Positions 52,418 through 62,020 of a DNA stretch of 64,000 nucleotides are shown piece by piece; within the stretch, counting starts at the first letter, position 1, and each line of letters opens with the position of its first letter. The DNA lies in assembly GCF_038002345.1 (NCBI RefSeq), contig NZ_JBBOCJ010000001.1, positions 1,054,001 to 1,118,000 on the forward strand. The letters run 5' to 3'. Both the position numbers and the translations under genes were made by a program. Source of the DNA: Paenibacillus sp. FSL M7-0420 (GTDB lineage Bacteria > Bacillota > Bacilli > Paenibacillales > Paenibacillaceae). The notes under the pieces are model-generated. The model was not told the DNA's origin, ran no database searches, and worked only from the letters and a program-made list of their open reading frames with translations.

Positions 52418-54754
52418 ATGCGTATTTTCAGTCACAGCAGGTTCTTAAGCAAATCTCCTGGCGGGAGCCGCTGCATGGATTACAGTGGTGATCCTATTAG
52501 CAGTAGTACATCCCAAGGAATAGGCAAATGGTCACCGGAATATATTGTCAGATGTCTTCGCTCAGCGGAAGGTTCGGTATCGGTCTTTCTTATTATGGTG
52601 CTGGCGTTTGTGTTTCTGTTTAATGCTGTGCTGATCGATTACGCACGGATGGCGGCGGTGAATGTGCAAGAGGAACGTCTGGCGAGAGCCGCTATACGCT
52701 CTGTAATGTCGGCATATGACATTGAGCTGCGCGAGAACTACGGCTTATTCGCCTACGGCGGCGGGGACGGCAATCAGCTGCTGTCGAAGGTGCTTAACGA
52801 CAATCTGTACGAGAGCGGACGGGGAGATGCCTTTAACCTGCTGCCCGTGATGGTGGATTCCTCTTCGCTGGACTGGAGCCGCCCGCTGGGCACCTATGAG
52901 GTCTTCCGGCGGCAGATTATAGAAGAGATGAAATACAAAGCGCCGGTTGATTTCGCCCTGGAGCTGGCAGGCAAGCTTAAGCCGTTATCGGCAGCGATGA
53001 CTGAGGCTTCACGGACAACAGAGATACTGGGTGATTTGCAGCCTTTATATGATCAGCGTGAGGAAGCGCTGGATCTCATGCTGAAGAAGCGCAAGGAAGC
53101 TGCTGACAGTGCACAGAACCTGCAGAAGCTGCTGATGAGTCCTCCGGGTGACAGTATTCCGGCGCGTTCGCTTGCATCCTTGGCCGCAAGCTCCGATATC
53201 CCGGCGATGTACGGGGATTATGTGAACAAGTATTATGACGATTATTACCGTCCCCCCAAGACATGGCCAAAGTACACGGCAGTGCTATCACAGTATCAGG
53301 TTCAGATTGGCGAAATAACAGGCAAGATACCAGTAGTTCTGGCTGACTTCCAGGAGAAAAACAGCCGTCTGCTGGATGAAGCAGAGGCTGCCCTTAAGCA
53401 GGTGAATGCGCTGAATCTTCAGATGCAGAATGTCATTGATCAGGCAGAGGCGGATGCCAGTGCTGCGGGGGATGATCCTGCCCATAACTGGGACATTCCG
53501 GACACGGCCGGAGAGCTTAGCTCAGAACCTCTTAAGAAGCTGAGAGCACAGGTGGAGGGACTTATCCTTCCTCCAGCTGAGCTTAGCGGGCTGGGGAATA
53601 ACATCGGGGTACAGCGAAGTGCCGCGCTTCCCTTGGAGCCGCTGGTCTCCGGCTTGCCGGCTTTATTAAGTACAGCATCCGGGCTGTATGCTGACTATTC
53701 TCTTATGAGCGCAGGGGTTCTTAATGCTTCCCGGGCAGTGCACGGCTATATAAGCAGCTACGGGCAACACGGTACTGTTATAACACAGGAAGCGGAACAG
53801 ATTGAGAGCCGCCGCACTGCTGACAGCCAGCGCAAGCAGATAGAAGGGCAGGCAAAGAAGAAGCTTGGCGATGCGATGAAGCTGCTGGATCAGATCCGCG
53901 CGCTGGGAAGCAGCGCACAGGAAGCGATGGAGCAGTATGGTAGTCTGCGTCAATACTACCAGCAGACTGTCGTCTTTAACGAAGGTCTGGAGCAGGAGCC
54001 GGGGGCTGCTGTGAATACTGGCGATCAATACGCTGCAGGCAAGTCGTCCATGAAAGATATGGATGGGATCTATGCAGAAGTGGGCAGTGTGCTGGCAGGA
54101 GCAAGAGACCGGCTGTACCAGACGGAGTACTCTGCGATGTATTTCCGGCATTTCGATCTGTCTGCGCTAACCTCCTTGGCTTCCGGGTCTGCTGATGGAT
54201 TCGGCGAGCAGCTGGGAGAGCAGCTGAAGCCGCAGGCGCAAGAGCTTGAATATATTTTGTACGGATTCTATAATCCTGCAGGCAACGTGGCAGCAGCTTA
54301 TGGAGAGATCTTTGCTCTGCGGCTGGCTGTGCGGACGATGGAAGGCCTGATTGAGAAAGCCGGTATGGGTAATCCGCTTGTCGTCCTGGCTGCTGCACTG
54401 CTGTACGGCATTGAGCAGGCTATCCTGGATATGATACAGCTCTGCACCAAGGGGGAGATTCCCTTATCCAAATACATAACCGCACAGCTCAGCTATCGTG
54501 ACTATCTTCGGCTGTTCCTTCTGCTGCATGGGGGAGGGGAAGAACAGTTGTCCCGGATGCTTGCGCTGATCCGTCTGAATACCGGAATCAATCCGGCAGA
54601 GAAATATACATATGCCTCTGCCGGGATCACGATGGGGATGCAGCTTTGGTTTCTGCCGGGTGTAGTGAAGCTGGTGAATTACAGTGCCGGACTGCCAGGA
54701 GATGTACGGGGCAAAGTTTATTTCAGACAAGCAGCGGCTGACTTTTCTTACTAA
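52418..54754 (+). CDS. TadG-like large pilus-associated protein (Tad locus 1)
   Basis: The 778-residue protein has an N-terminal EGSVSVFLIMVLAFVFLFNA helix, similar to a prepilin site but without E at +5, then a long coiled-coil-rich exported part (QKLLMSP; EAEQIESRRTADSQRKQIEG) and hydrophobic segments near the C-terminus. This resembles the DUF5702-type proteins in Firmicute Tad loci. It could be a tip or surface-anchor protein. ATG after AAGGGGGAAG. Confidence 0.8.
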   Translation: MRIFSHSRFLSKSPGGSRCMDYSGDPISSSTSQGIGKWSPEYIVRCLRSAEGSVSVFLIMVLAFVFLFNAVLIDYARMAAVNVQEERLARAAIRSVMSAYDIELRENYGLFAYGGGDGNQLLSKVLNDNLYESGRGDAFNLLPVMVDSSSLDWSRPLGTYEVFRRQIIEEMKYKAPVDFALELAGKLKPLSAAMTEASRTTEILGDLQPLYDQREEALDLMLKKRKEAADSAQNLQKLLMSPPGDSIPARSLASLAASSDIPAMYGDYVNKYYDDYYRPPKTWPKYTAVLSQYQVQIGEITGKIPVVLADFQEKNSRLLDEAEAALKQVNALNLQMQNVIDQAEADASAAGDDPAHNWDIPDTAGELSSEPLKKLRAQVEGLILPPAELSGLGNNIGVQRSAALPLEPLVSGLPALLSTASGLYADYSLMSAGVLNASRAVHGYISSYGQHGTVITQEAEQIESRRTADSQRKQIEGQAKKKLGDAMKLLDQIRALGSSAQEAMEQYGSLRQYYQQTVVFNEGLEQEPGAAVNTGDQYAAGKSSMKDMDGIYAEVGSVLAGARDRLYQTEYSAMYFRHFDLSALTSLASGSADGFGEQLGEQLKPQAQELEYILYGFYNPAGNVAAAYGEIFALRLAVRTMEGLIEKAGMGNPLVVLAAALLYGIEQAILDMIQLCTKGEIPLSKYITAQLSYRDYLRLFLLLHGGGEEQLSRMLALIRLNTGINPAEKYTYASAGITMGMQLWFLPGVVKLVNYSAGLPGDVRGKVYFRQAAADFSY

Positions 54755-54767
54755 GGGGGAGGGTAGA

Positions 54768-55760
54768 ATGAAGCGGTGGCTGAGGAAATCGCCGGACCCT
54801 AATGATGAAGGCAGCATGGTTGTGGAGGCGGCACTGATTCTGCCTGTGTTCCTGCTATTTGTCCTGTTCCTCATCTTTATTATTCAAATGACCTTGTATT
54901 CAACAGCGCTGCAGAGTACGGCTTCTGACACTGTCAAAATAATCTCAACCCATATGTATCCAGCAGCTCTGGCAATGCAGCAGCAGGAGGGGGGAGGTGG
55001 GGAGGAAGCCGGAGAAGCAGGTGAGGCTGAGCACTCAGATGATGCGGACTCCTCCACCATCTGGAGCATACCGCGCCTGTCGATAACGGAATGGAGTGAG
55101 GATTACGTGGAGAAGCTTCCGCAGCCGATGGAATCCTGGGTCAAGGCTGTGGTCCGGGAGGGAGAAGGGCCGCTGCAGAAGGTGCAGGCGGGAGCATCCG
55201 AGGCTGCACTGGATCTGGTGCTTAAGCCGATGCTCCGGCCATATCTATCATCGGATTGGCTTGAATATAGCAGAATTCATGTATCTAATGTCACTGTACC
55301 TGATCTGAGGCAAGGGATGCATCCGTATTTCGGTATGGTAGTCAGCTATGAGCTGCCCATGAGAGTCCCGTTCCTGAATGAAAAAATCGTGCTGGAGGCC
55401 AGCGCAGTTGAACGCTTATGGGTCGGCAACACCGATTCTTCCGGGGAAGGTGATCCGGCTGAGCCTGCTGAGGAGACCGGGACCATTATGATCCTGGAGA
55501 AGCCGAATCCGGGAGTAGCGAATCACCAGGGCATTATCAAGGTGAAGGTGCCTCCCGGGGCATCGGCCAATCTGTCGATCTTTTACAAGAGCGGCCAGAG
55601 TACTGCCAAGTATCTGGGCTGGAAGCAGGCAGATGAACAAGGGTACATCGAATGGGAATGGAAGATCGGTGTGAATACTACGCCGGGCACCTGGCCCTTT
55701 GTGGTTAGTCTGGCTGATGGAGCTACGCTTCAGGCGACTTTTACAGTGGTGAACAAATAA
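54768..55760 (+). CDS. TadE-like pseudopilin, second (Tad locus 1)
   Basis: A 330-residue protein (ATG 54768 after AAGGGGGAGGG) with NDEGSMVVEAALILPVFLLF, a prepilin-like site with E at +5, then an exported domain ending in a beta-rich segment (NPGVANHQGIIKVKVPPGAS) that may bind a surface. Confidence 0.85.
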   Translation: MKRWLRKSPDPNDEGSMVVEAALILPVFLLFVLFLIFIIQMTLYSTALQSTASDTVKIISTHMYPAALAMQQQEGGGGEEAGEAGEAEHSDDADSSTIWSIPRLSITEWSEDYVEKLPQPMESWVKAVVREGEGPLQKVQAGASEAALDLVLKPMLRPYLSSDWLEYSRIHVSNVTVPDLRQGMHPYFGMVVSYELPMRVPFLNEKIVLEASAVERLWVGNTDSSGEGDPAEPAEETGTIMILEKPNPGVANHQGIIKVKVPPGASANLSIFYKSGQSTAKYLGWKQADEQGYIEWEWKIGVNTTPGTWPFVVSLADGATLQATFTVVNK

Positions 55761-55785
55761 TAGAGTAGAGAAAAGGGGAAGGCAG

Positions 55786-56295
55786 ATGACGGAATGGGCG
55801 CTATGGGGCTGCATGCCGTTCCTGACAGCGGCATTATTCACAGATATACGCTGGATGAGAATTCCTAACTGGATTACACTGCCCGCGCTGATTGGCGGAC
55901 TGCTCCTGCAGTGGATGATCAATGGCTGGCAGGGGCTGCTGTTTTCACTTTGCGGCAGCGGAGCAGGCTTCCTGCTCCTGCTGATTATGTATTTTATCGG
56001 AGCGGTGGGGGCTGGTGATGTGAAGCTCTTTGCGGCTATCGGCGCTTGGACAGGAGTGCTTTTCTCGCTTCAGGTTATTGTCTATTCGGTGCTCTTGGGG
56101 GCAGTTGTAGGCTGGATTATCATTCTCTACAGAAGGGAGACAGGGCGTAGGCTGCGCAGCATGATAAGCAGAACAGCGGGGTTCCTGCTGCTTCGTAATA
56201 TGAGTCTGGCCAAGGGCCGGGAGGGGGAGTTGCTCCGGTTTCCCTTTATGCTGGCCGTATTCCCGGGCTTCATCTGTGCTTATATTTATTTCTGA
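55786..56295 (+). CDS. tadV: Prepilin peptidase (A24 family, Tad locus 1)
   Basis: The 169-residue membrane protease carries both catalytic aspartates, in FTDIRWMRIPNW and GAVGAGDVKLF (GxGD). It lacks the methyltransferase domain of larger PilD proteins, as is usual for TadV/CpaA. It should process the pilin and the TadE-like proteins. Confidence 0.93.
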   Translation: MTEWALWGCMPFLTAALFTDIRWMRIPNWITLPALIGGLLLQWMINGWQGLLFSLCGSGAGFLLLLIMYFIGAVGAGDVKLFAAIGAWTGVLFSLQVIVYSVLLGAVVGWIIILYRRETGRRLRSMISRTAGFLLLRNMSLAKGREGELLRFPFMLAVFPGFICAYIYF

Positions 56296-56333
56296 CTTGG
56301 AGCTTATCGTTGACGCTTAGGAGGTGAAGAGAC

Positions 56334-58046
56334 TTGTATGGACTGGAACGGGATTTCATCCAGCAGGATGGAATAACGATGCTGCTGGGCAGATCCGGGG
56401 GACTGAGCGCAGGAGAGCTGAATATGGTGCAGGCCCGGATGCTGATGACCAGCGGGATACCGCATCATTTACGCTTGCTGCTTAGAGAAATAGATCTGAA
56501 GGTCACACTGGAATACACGGTGGCAAGACGTAAAATGCTGGGAGCCCTACTTAAGAGCGGGAAGCTGAGCATGACGGAATTCTTCGGGCTGATGCTGCAG
56601 ATCGCTGCCGGGATGGAGGAGGGGCAGCTCTATATGCTGCGTACAGAGCAGTATGCGCTTCATGAGGACTTTATCTTTATCGAAGGTACGCTCAGCAGCG
56701 GCAAAGTCTTCCTCACTTATATTCCGTTGGAACTCACAGAGCCTGCACAGAAGCCGGGAGAAGCCTTGAAATCGCTGATCATGGTCTTCATGGGAGCCAT
56801 TCAGGAGTTATCGGGTGACGGGATTCAGCGGCTGCTGCAATATTGCGGTGAAGACGCTTTTAGCCCGGCGGGGCTGAAGGCGCTGCTCGCAGAAATGCTT
56901 ACGGAGGTTACACCCCATAAGGCCCATGCTGAAGGAGCGGAGCCTGCACATGTAAGTCCGGTTGCTGGCCCAGGCACTTCTGCCGCTGTACCAGGAACAA
57001 GGATAGACTGGGCGCAGTCTACGGCTCGCAGGCTGGAGGGCCCGGGCAGGGAAAGGTCCGCAGCCGCATCGTTCTCCCATGTAATTGGAGATAAGGAGGC
57101 GCAGCCTTCGGGTTCGATGCTTAATCCCACGCCTTGGATGGGTGCTTCACCACCGTTGAAGCGAAAGGATGGATTATCAGGGATTCAGACAACAATGGAT
57201 GCAACACTTGGACCTGTTCAGGCTGAGGACAAGCAGAGTCCTTACAGGACATATATATTGCTGGGGGCATTATTAGGTGATGCGTTACTATGGAAGTTTC
57301 TCTATCTGAATGACCCCCGGACACTCTGGCTGGCGGTTTGTGCTGCGGTAACTCTGATACTTGCGGCTGTATGCTGGCTGGTATGGAGTGGAAGGCTGGC
57401 TTGGGGCGAAGCTGAGGAAGAGATGGACACTCTGGAGGAGGGGGCAGAGGATTATAACAGTACAGCCTGGAACCGTAAGCAGAGAAGCGATCTGGAGTGG
57501 GATTTCGGCAGGAATCCGGTAGATCGGCATTGTCCTCCTGCCCCGGTCTACACTCCTAAGCAACAAGAAGCAACTGCGGCAGTCAACGGCTTCACAGCCA
57601 CACCGGCTGGCAGACAACAGGCTCAGCCGGGGATGGCCGCCAGCAGTCCGCAGAAGAAGGAAGCGGCGATGGCTACAGCGCTGCTGACCCGGGAACCCGT
57701 TCAGGCTACAGGCAGCAGTCTTCCCCAGGCCGGAAGGACAGTGCCTTATCTGGAAAGAAGCGACCCGGATGACGTTGGAGCTATTGAGAGAATTGAGCTG
57801 AACCGGCCCAGCTTCATTATTGGACGCTCCTCTGAAGTGGCCCAGTACATTGAGAAATCGGAGGGTGCTTCACGGGTTCATGCTGAAATCTCCAGAGCCT
57901 CAGGAGGATACATTCTGAAGGATCTGGATTCCAGGAACGGGACGCTGCTTGCAGGCGAAGCTATGGTTCCCTACAAAGAATACCCGCTGACCGAAGGCAC
58001 CGTATTCACCATTGTTAAGGGTACCTACACCTTTCGCACAGCTTAG
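56334..58046 (+). CDS. DUF6382/FHA-domain protein (end of Tad locus 1)
   Basis: The 570-residue protein has an N-terminal globular domain resembling DUF6382 (to about residue 190), a low-complexity linker with two hydrophobic helices near 305-350, and a C-terminal FHA domain (FIIGRSSEVAQYIEKSEGAS, then RVHAEIS and DLDSRNGTLL). The FHA domain binds phosphothreonine peptides, so the pilus may be controlled by Ser/Thr phosphorylation. TTG start after AGGAGGTGA. Confidence 0.88.
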   Translation: MYGLERDFIQQDGITMLLGRSGGLSAGELNMVQARMLMTSGIPHHLRLLLREIDLKVTLEYTVARRKMLGALLKSGKLSMTEFFGLMLQIAAGMEEGQLYMLRTEQYALHEDFIFIEGTLSSGKVFLTYIPLELTEPAQKPGEALKSLIMVFMGAIQELSGDGIQRLLQYCGEDAFSPAGLKALLAEMLTEVTPHKAHAEGAEPAHVSPVAGPGTSAAVPGTRIDWAQSTARRLEGPGRERSAAASFSHVIGDKEAQPSGSMLNPTPWMGASPPLKRKDGLSGIQTTMDATLGPVQAEDKQSPYRTYILLGALLGDALLWKFLYLNDPRTLWLAVCAAVTLILAAVCWLVWSGRLAWGEAEEEMDTLEEGAEDYNSTAWNRKQRSDLEWDFGRNPVDRHCPPAPVYTPKQQEATAAVNGFTATPAGRQQAQPGMAASSPQKKEAAMATALLTREPVQATGSSLPQAGRTVPYLERSDPDDVGAIERIELNRPSFIIGRSSEVAQYIEKSEGASRVHAEISRASGGYILKDLDSRNGTLLAGEAMVPYKEYPLTEGTVFTIVKGTYTFRTA

Positions 58047-58088
58047 CAGAGACAGATGGGATGGATAGACGGGTGCGTTTCCAGCAGC

Positions 58089-58991
58089 CTACTGATTTTT
58101 CAGCTGCTCCAGTGCAGGCTGTAGGGTGGGATAGTTGAAGGTGAAGCCGTGGTTAATTGCTTTGGAAGGAAGCACACGCTGGCCTTCCAGCAGAATCTCT
58201 GACAGCTCGCCAACAGCGGTTTTTAGCAGAAACGCCGGAATCGGGAACCAATGCGGACGATGGTAGACTTTGCCGATCATCCGTCCGAACTGTTCATTGG
58301 TGACCGGCTGTGGAGCGGTGGCATTAACGGGACCCTCAATCTCAGGCTGAAGGATGCAGAATTCGATCAGGCGCACAATGTCTGTAAGGTGAATCCAGGA
58401 CATCCACTGCTTGCCGGTGCCGATTTTGCCGCCGAAGCCAAGCGAGTAAGGCAGCTTCATTTTGGGAAAAGCACCGCTCTCATTGCCAAGCACAATCCCT
58501 GTGCGCAGCTTGACCATTCGGATACCGGCATAGGCCTCATCTGCAGCCTCCTCCCAGGTCTTGACCACCTCGGAAGGGAAATCGATCACCCGGGTCTCGG
58601 AAGCTTCGGTGTAGGTGTCCTGCACAGATGTACCATAAATGGCGACGGCTGAGGACTGGACGATCACGCTTGGCTTATGCTGGAGTGAATTTAGCAGCTT
58701 CCCGGCAGCGGTAACGGTTTCAAGACGCGATTCCATAATCGCCTGCTTCCCCTTAGGGGTCCAGCGCTGGCTAAGCGAAGCTCCGGCAAGATTAATCAGC
58801 GCATCTGCGCCTTCTGCCGCTTCAGGATGGGCTGCCAGGCTGTCCCAGGTGAGATAGCTAAGCCCCGGATGATCCAGCTTGTTCTCGGGGTTCTTGCGGC
58901 CGACACTGATGATCTGATGTCCGCTGTGCAGCCAATATCCGGTAAGCTCGCTGCCAATGAATCCGCTGCCTCCGCAAATGATATATTTCAT
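58089..58991 (-). CDS. TIGR01777-family NAD-dependent epimerase-like protein
   Basis: The 300-residue protein has an extended-SDR Rossmann fold (YIICGGSGFIGSELTGYWL) and the family stretches NLAGASLSQRWTPKGKQAIM and SSAVAIYGTS; the C-terminus contains VLPSKAINHGFTFNYPTL. The usual YxxxK motif is replaced, as in other family members (related to SulA/YfcH). Substrate unknown. Confidence 0.92.
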   Translation of the reverse strand: MKYIICGGSGFIGSELTGYWLHSGHQIISVGRKNPENKLDHPGLSYLTWDSLAAHPEAAEGADALINLAGASLSQRWTPKGKQAIMESRLETVTAAGKLLNSLQHKPSVIVQSSAVAIYGTSVQDTYTEASETRVIDFPSEVVKTWEEAADEAYAGIRMVKLRTGIVLGNESGAFPKMKLPYSLGFGGKIGTGKQWMSWIHLTDIVRLIEFCILQPEIEGPVNATAPQPVTNEQFGRMIGKVYHRPHWFPIPAFLLKTAVGELSEILLEGQRVLPSKAINHGFTFNYPTLQPALEQLKNQ

Positions 58992-59039
58992 AGGGCTTGC
59001 TCCTATTCTGGACGCCTGTGGCGGCGTGAGTAGATAAAT

Positions 59040-59504
59040 TCATTTGACCAGGTGCTTGTAAGGCGCATAATCAATACCGTTCTTCTCCAGGAAGGTGATC
59101 AGGAACCTGTTGTCACGCCGGGGCGTGGCAATAATGTACCCTTGGATACAGTGCTCACGGGTAACCTCCGTTGCATGGCTCTCTACAGCCAGCTTGCCGA
59201 TCTCGGCAGCGATAGAATGCTTGGCAATGTCGCGGAATGGACTAGGCACCGGCTGTACAAGCTGGTCCAGAAAAGACTTCATCTCGTCGCTCCACAGCGG
59301 ACGGCTGCGTTCCACCCAGTAGTTCTGCCAGTCCAGCTTGGATTTGCCGTCAGCCTTGGGCAGCACCTTCAGAAATTTGCGGAACATAAAGTAGCCGCCG
59401 ATACACATGCAGCCCAGCAGTAAAAAAGTCCAAAATGCGATGGAGTTCATAAACCAGTTGCTTGGAGACGTGGACAATAAGCTTGAGGGTAAATGGAAAT
59501 GCAT
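59040..59504 (-). CDS. DUF2621-family membrane protein
   Basis: A 154-residue protein with one N-terminal helix (SIAFWTFLLLGCMCIGGYFM) and a soluble C-domain (WVERSRPLWSDEMKSFLDQL). DUF2621 (YneK-like) is found in Bacilli and its role is unknown. I chose the ATG at 59504 after AAAGGCGG. A perfect inverted repeat, TGACAAT/ATTGTCA (59519-59536), touches its ribosome binding site. Confidence 0.8.
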   Translation of the reverse strand: MHFHLPSSLLSTSPSNWFMNSIAFWTFLLLGCMCIGGYFMFRKFLKVLPKADGKSKLDWQNYWVERSRPLWSDEMKSFLDQLVQPVPSPFRDIAKHSIAAEIGKLAVESHATEVTREHCIQGYIIATPRRDNRFLITFLEKNGIDYAPYKHLVK

Positions 59505-59676
59505 GAATACACCGCCTTTGACAATGATGATTGTCACTTTCCTTTTGCTCCTCTTGAGTATAGCGTATTTCCTTAGGTTTGCGAAGCGGAAGCGGCCTTT
59601 CGGGGCTTGCCTAGATTTATTCTTCCGATCACGGTAGAATAAGGGTTAATTCGTGAAGGAAAGAGGGAAATTAAGC

Positions 59677-60804
59677 ATGCTGAAAATAGGTTCACATGTG
59701 TCCTGCGCGGACAAGGGTCTCCTGAGCGCGGCCAATGAAGCAAATGAGTACGGATCTACCTCGTTTATGATATATACGGGAGCGCCGCAAAATACGCGCC
59801 GGAAGCCGATTGAATCGATGTTCCCCGAGGAAGGCAAGCAGAAGATGCGGGAGAATGGCGTCGGAGAGATTGTGGTTCACGCCCCTTACATTATTAACCT
59901 GGGCTCCTATAAGGAGAATACCTACCAGCTGGCAGTAGATTTCCTGCAGGAGGAGATCCGCCGGACCCATGCGCTTGAGGTTAAGCATATCGTCCTGCAT
60001 CCGGGTGCATTCACTGATAAGGATGCTGATTACGGCATTCAGCGTATTGCAGACGGCCTGAATGAGGTGCTGGGCGGTACGAATGAGACCGATGTGCATA
60101 TCGCACTGGAGACGATGGCTGGTAAAGGCACAGAGATCGGCCGCACCTTCGAGGAGCTTGCCTCCATTATAGATAAGGTCGAATTTAATCAGCGGCTATC
60201 GATCTGTCTTGACACCTGTCACATTCATGATGCCGGATATGACATCGTGAACGATCTGGATGGGGTGCTGAAGAAGTTCGATGATACCATCGGCTTGGAG
60301 CGGCTCGGCGTGATCCATCTTAATGACAGCAAGAACCCGCGCGGAGCGGGCAAAGACCGTCATACACCGATTGGCTCCGGCTACATAGGATTCGAGACGA
60401 TCAACAATGTAGTCCAGCATGAAGCACTCGCAGGTCTGCCGTTTATTCTGGAGACACCCTGGATCGGCAAGGATGCCAAGAAGCTCCGTCCCATGTATGA
60501 AGTAGAAATCGCCCTGCTGCGAGGCAATGTTGCTGAACGCTTCGGAGCGGAATTCCTGCAGGAGCTGGAAGAGCTGCATGCCTTTTTTGCCAAGCAGGAG
60601 CTGGATTCCCGCCGTTATGTGCTGGATGTGTGGGAGCTGCTCAAGAATGACGCCAAGGCTAAGAAGGCAGATCCCCGTGAACCGCTGGAGCGTCTCTATG
60701 ATCAAGTCATAGCTGCCGGACTATTCCCTCAGCTTAGTGAGGAAGCCGTTAATCACCGGCTGATCGCCTGGCTGGCAGGCAAACAACTGCTCGTGAAGGC
60801 ATAG
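59677..60804 (+). CDS. nfo: Endonuclease IV (deoxyribonuclease IV)
   Basis: Nfo cuts DNA at abasic sites in base-excision repair. The protein starts [20 protein letters not shown] and has the metal-site stretches [48 protein letters not shown] and [16 protein letters not shown]. At about 375 residues it is roughly 90 longer than the usual enzyme (about 280); the extra C-terminal part after [15 protein letters not shown] is helical and lacks a motif I know. I chose ATG 59677 after AGAGGG. Confidence 0.95.
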   Translation: MLKIGSHVSCADKGLLSAANEANEYGSTSFMIYTGAPQNTRRKPIESMFPEEGKQKMRENGVGEIVVHAPYIINLGSYKENTYQLAVDFLQEEIRRTHALEVKHIVLHPGAFTDKDADYGIQRIADGLNEVLGGTNETDVHIALETMAGKGTEIGRTFEELASIIDKVEFNQRLSICLDTCHIHDAGYDIVNDLDGVLKKFDDTIGLERLGVIHLNDSKNPRGAGKDRHTPIGSGYIGFETINNVVQHEALAGLPFILETPWIGKDAKKLRPMYEVEIALLRGNVAERFGAEFLQELEELHAFFAKQELDSRRYVLDVWELLKNDAKAKKADPREPLERLYDQVIAAGLFPQLSEEAVNHRLIAWLAGKQLLVKA

Positions 60805-60849
60805 ACCCGCATAGATAACGCAAGCAGATGAGAGGATGAACCGAGAACT

Positions 60850-61746
60850 ATGGAATTACATGTGAAGAGAGAGCATTCAACAGGCAGACCCTACCCGGAG
60901 CGGGCGCGTATGCTCATATCTTGTCCTGACGGACCTGGGATTGTAGCGGCGGTATCGCATTTTTTGTATCAGCATGGCGCGAACATTGTGCAGTCGGACC
61001 AATATACGATGGACCCGGACGGCGGAATGTTCTTCATGAGAGTAGAGTTTGATCTGCCTAAGCTGGATGAGCGGCTGGAAGAGGTACGTAACATCTTCGG
61101 CGGTGTTGCCGAACGCTTCAAGATGAACTGGCAGATTTTCAAGGTAAGCCATAAGAAGCGGCTGGCGATCTTCGTCTCCAAGGAGGACCATTGTCTGGTG
61201 GAGCTGCTCTGGCAGTGGCAGGCGGGTGACCTGGATGCAGATATCGCGCTTGTGGTCAGCAACCACACTGATATGCAGGGTTATGTGGAATCTTTCGGCA
61301 TTCCGTTCCATCACATTCCGGTTACCGCAGAGACGAAGGCTGAAGCTGAAGCGCGTCAACTGGAGGTTATCGGTGAAGATATCGATGTCATTATACTGGC
61401 CCGGTACATGCAGATTATTTCCCCTTCATTCATCGAGCATTACCGGCACCGGATCATCAATATCCATCATTCGTTCCTGCCTGCCTTCGTCGGTGGTAAG
61501 CCGTACGCACAGGCCTATCAGCGCGGAGTCAAGATCATCGGGGCGACTGCCCATTACGTGACCGAGGAGCTGGACGGCGGGCCGATTATCGAGCAGGACG
61601 TTCAGCGGGTCAGCCACAGTGATGATGTGAATGAGCTGAAGCGCATTGGACGTACCATTGAGCGGGTGGTTCTGGCCCGTGCCGTCAAATGGCATATTGA
61701 GGACAGAATCCTCGTGCATCACAATAAAACAGTAGTATTTAATTAA
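60850..61746 (+). CDS. purU: Formyltetrahydrofolate deformylase
   Basis: PurU hydrolyses 10-formyl-THF to formate and THF, supplying formate for purine synthesis and balancing one-carbon units. The 298-residue protein has an N-terminal ACT domain (LISCPDGPGIVAAVSHFLYQ) and a formyltransferase domain with IINIHHSFLPAF (active-site N and H) and VTEELDGGPIIEQD. Monocistronic, 45 bp after nfo. Confidence 0.96.
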   Translation: MELHVKREHSTGRPYPERARMLISCPDGPGIVAAVSHFLYQHGANIVQSDQYTMDPDGGMFFMRVEFDLPKLDERLEEVRNIFGGVAERFKMNWQIFKVSHKKRLAIFVSKEDHCLVELLWQWQAGDLDADIALVVSNHTDMQGYVESFGIPFHHIPVTAETKAEAEARQLEVIGEDIDVIILARYMQIISPSFIEHYRHRIINIHHSFLPAFVGGKPYAQAYQRGVKIIGATAHYVTEELDGGPIIEQDVQRVSHSDDVNELKRIGRTIERVVLARAVKWHIEDRILVHHNKTVVFN

Positions 61747-61779
61747 TCAGCTAATCTTGCCTTAACCATTACAACCACT

Positions 61780-61980
61780 CCGGTAAAAGTCAGCAATCCT
61801 GCGTAACGCAGGGGATATGGAACATCGTTCTGGCCTGGCTTTTACCGGCATTCATCTTCAGCGGGAGCTTCCCGCAGCCTCAGGCTTCACAACCTCACAA
61901 GGATAATCTAATACACTTCTCAACCACTAAGGTAAAAAAGCATTTTACCGGCATTTTGGACACACGCGCCAAAGTGTATT
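61780..61980 (+). promoter_or_regulatory. Structured leader region before Tad locus 2
   Basis: The 274-bp gap after purU holds four nested or consecutive hairpins: CCGGTAAAAGTCAG/CTGGCTTTTACCGG (61780-61793 with 61835-61848) enclosing CCTGCG/CGCAGG; GCGGGA/TCCCGC (61861-61875); GGTAAAA/TTTTACC (61931-61949); and AATACACTT/AAGTGTATT (61910-61918 with 61972-61980) enclosing the third. AACCACT precedes both GGTAAAA hairpins and CCGGCATT follows both. It could be a cis-regulatory RNA; I could not match it to a known riboswitch. Confidence 0.5.
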
Positions 61981-62020
61981 TTGCTATGTGCAGAAATCAC
62001 ATTCAAAGGGGGTAAAGGGC

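Noticed and set aside
61780..61980. c-di-GMP riboswitch before Tad locus 2
   Set aside because: The context is attractive, but I could not find the GEMM-I consensus pieces, so only an unknown structure is reported.
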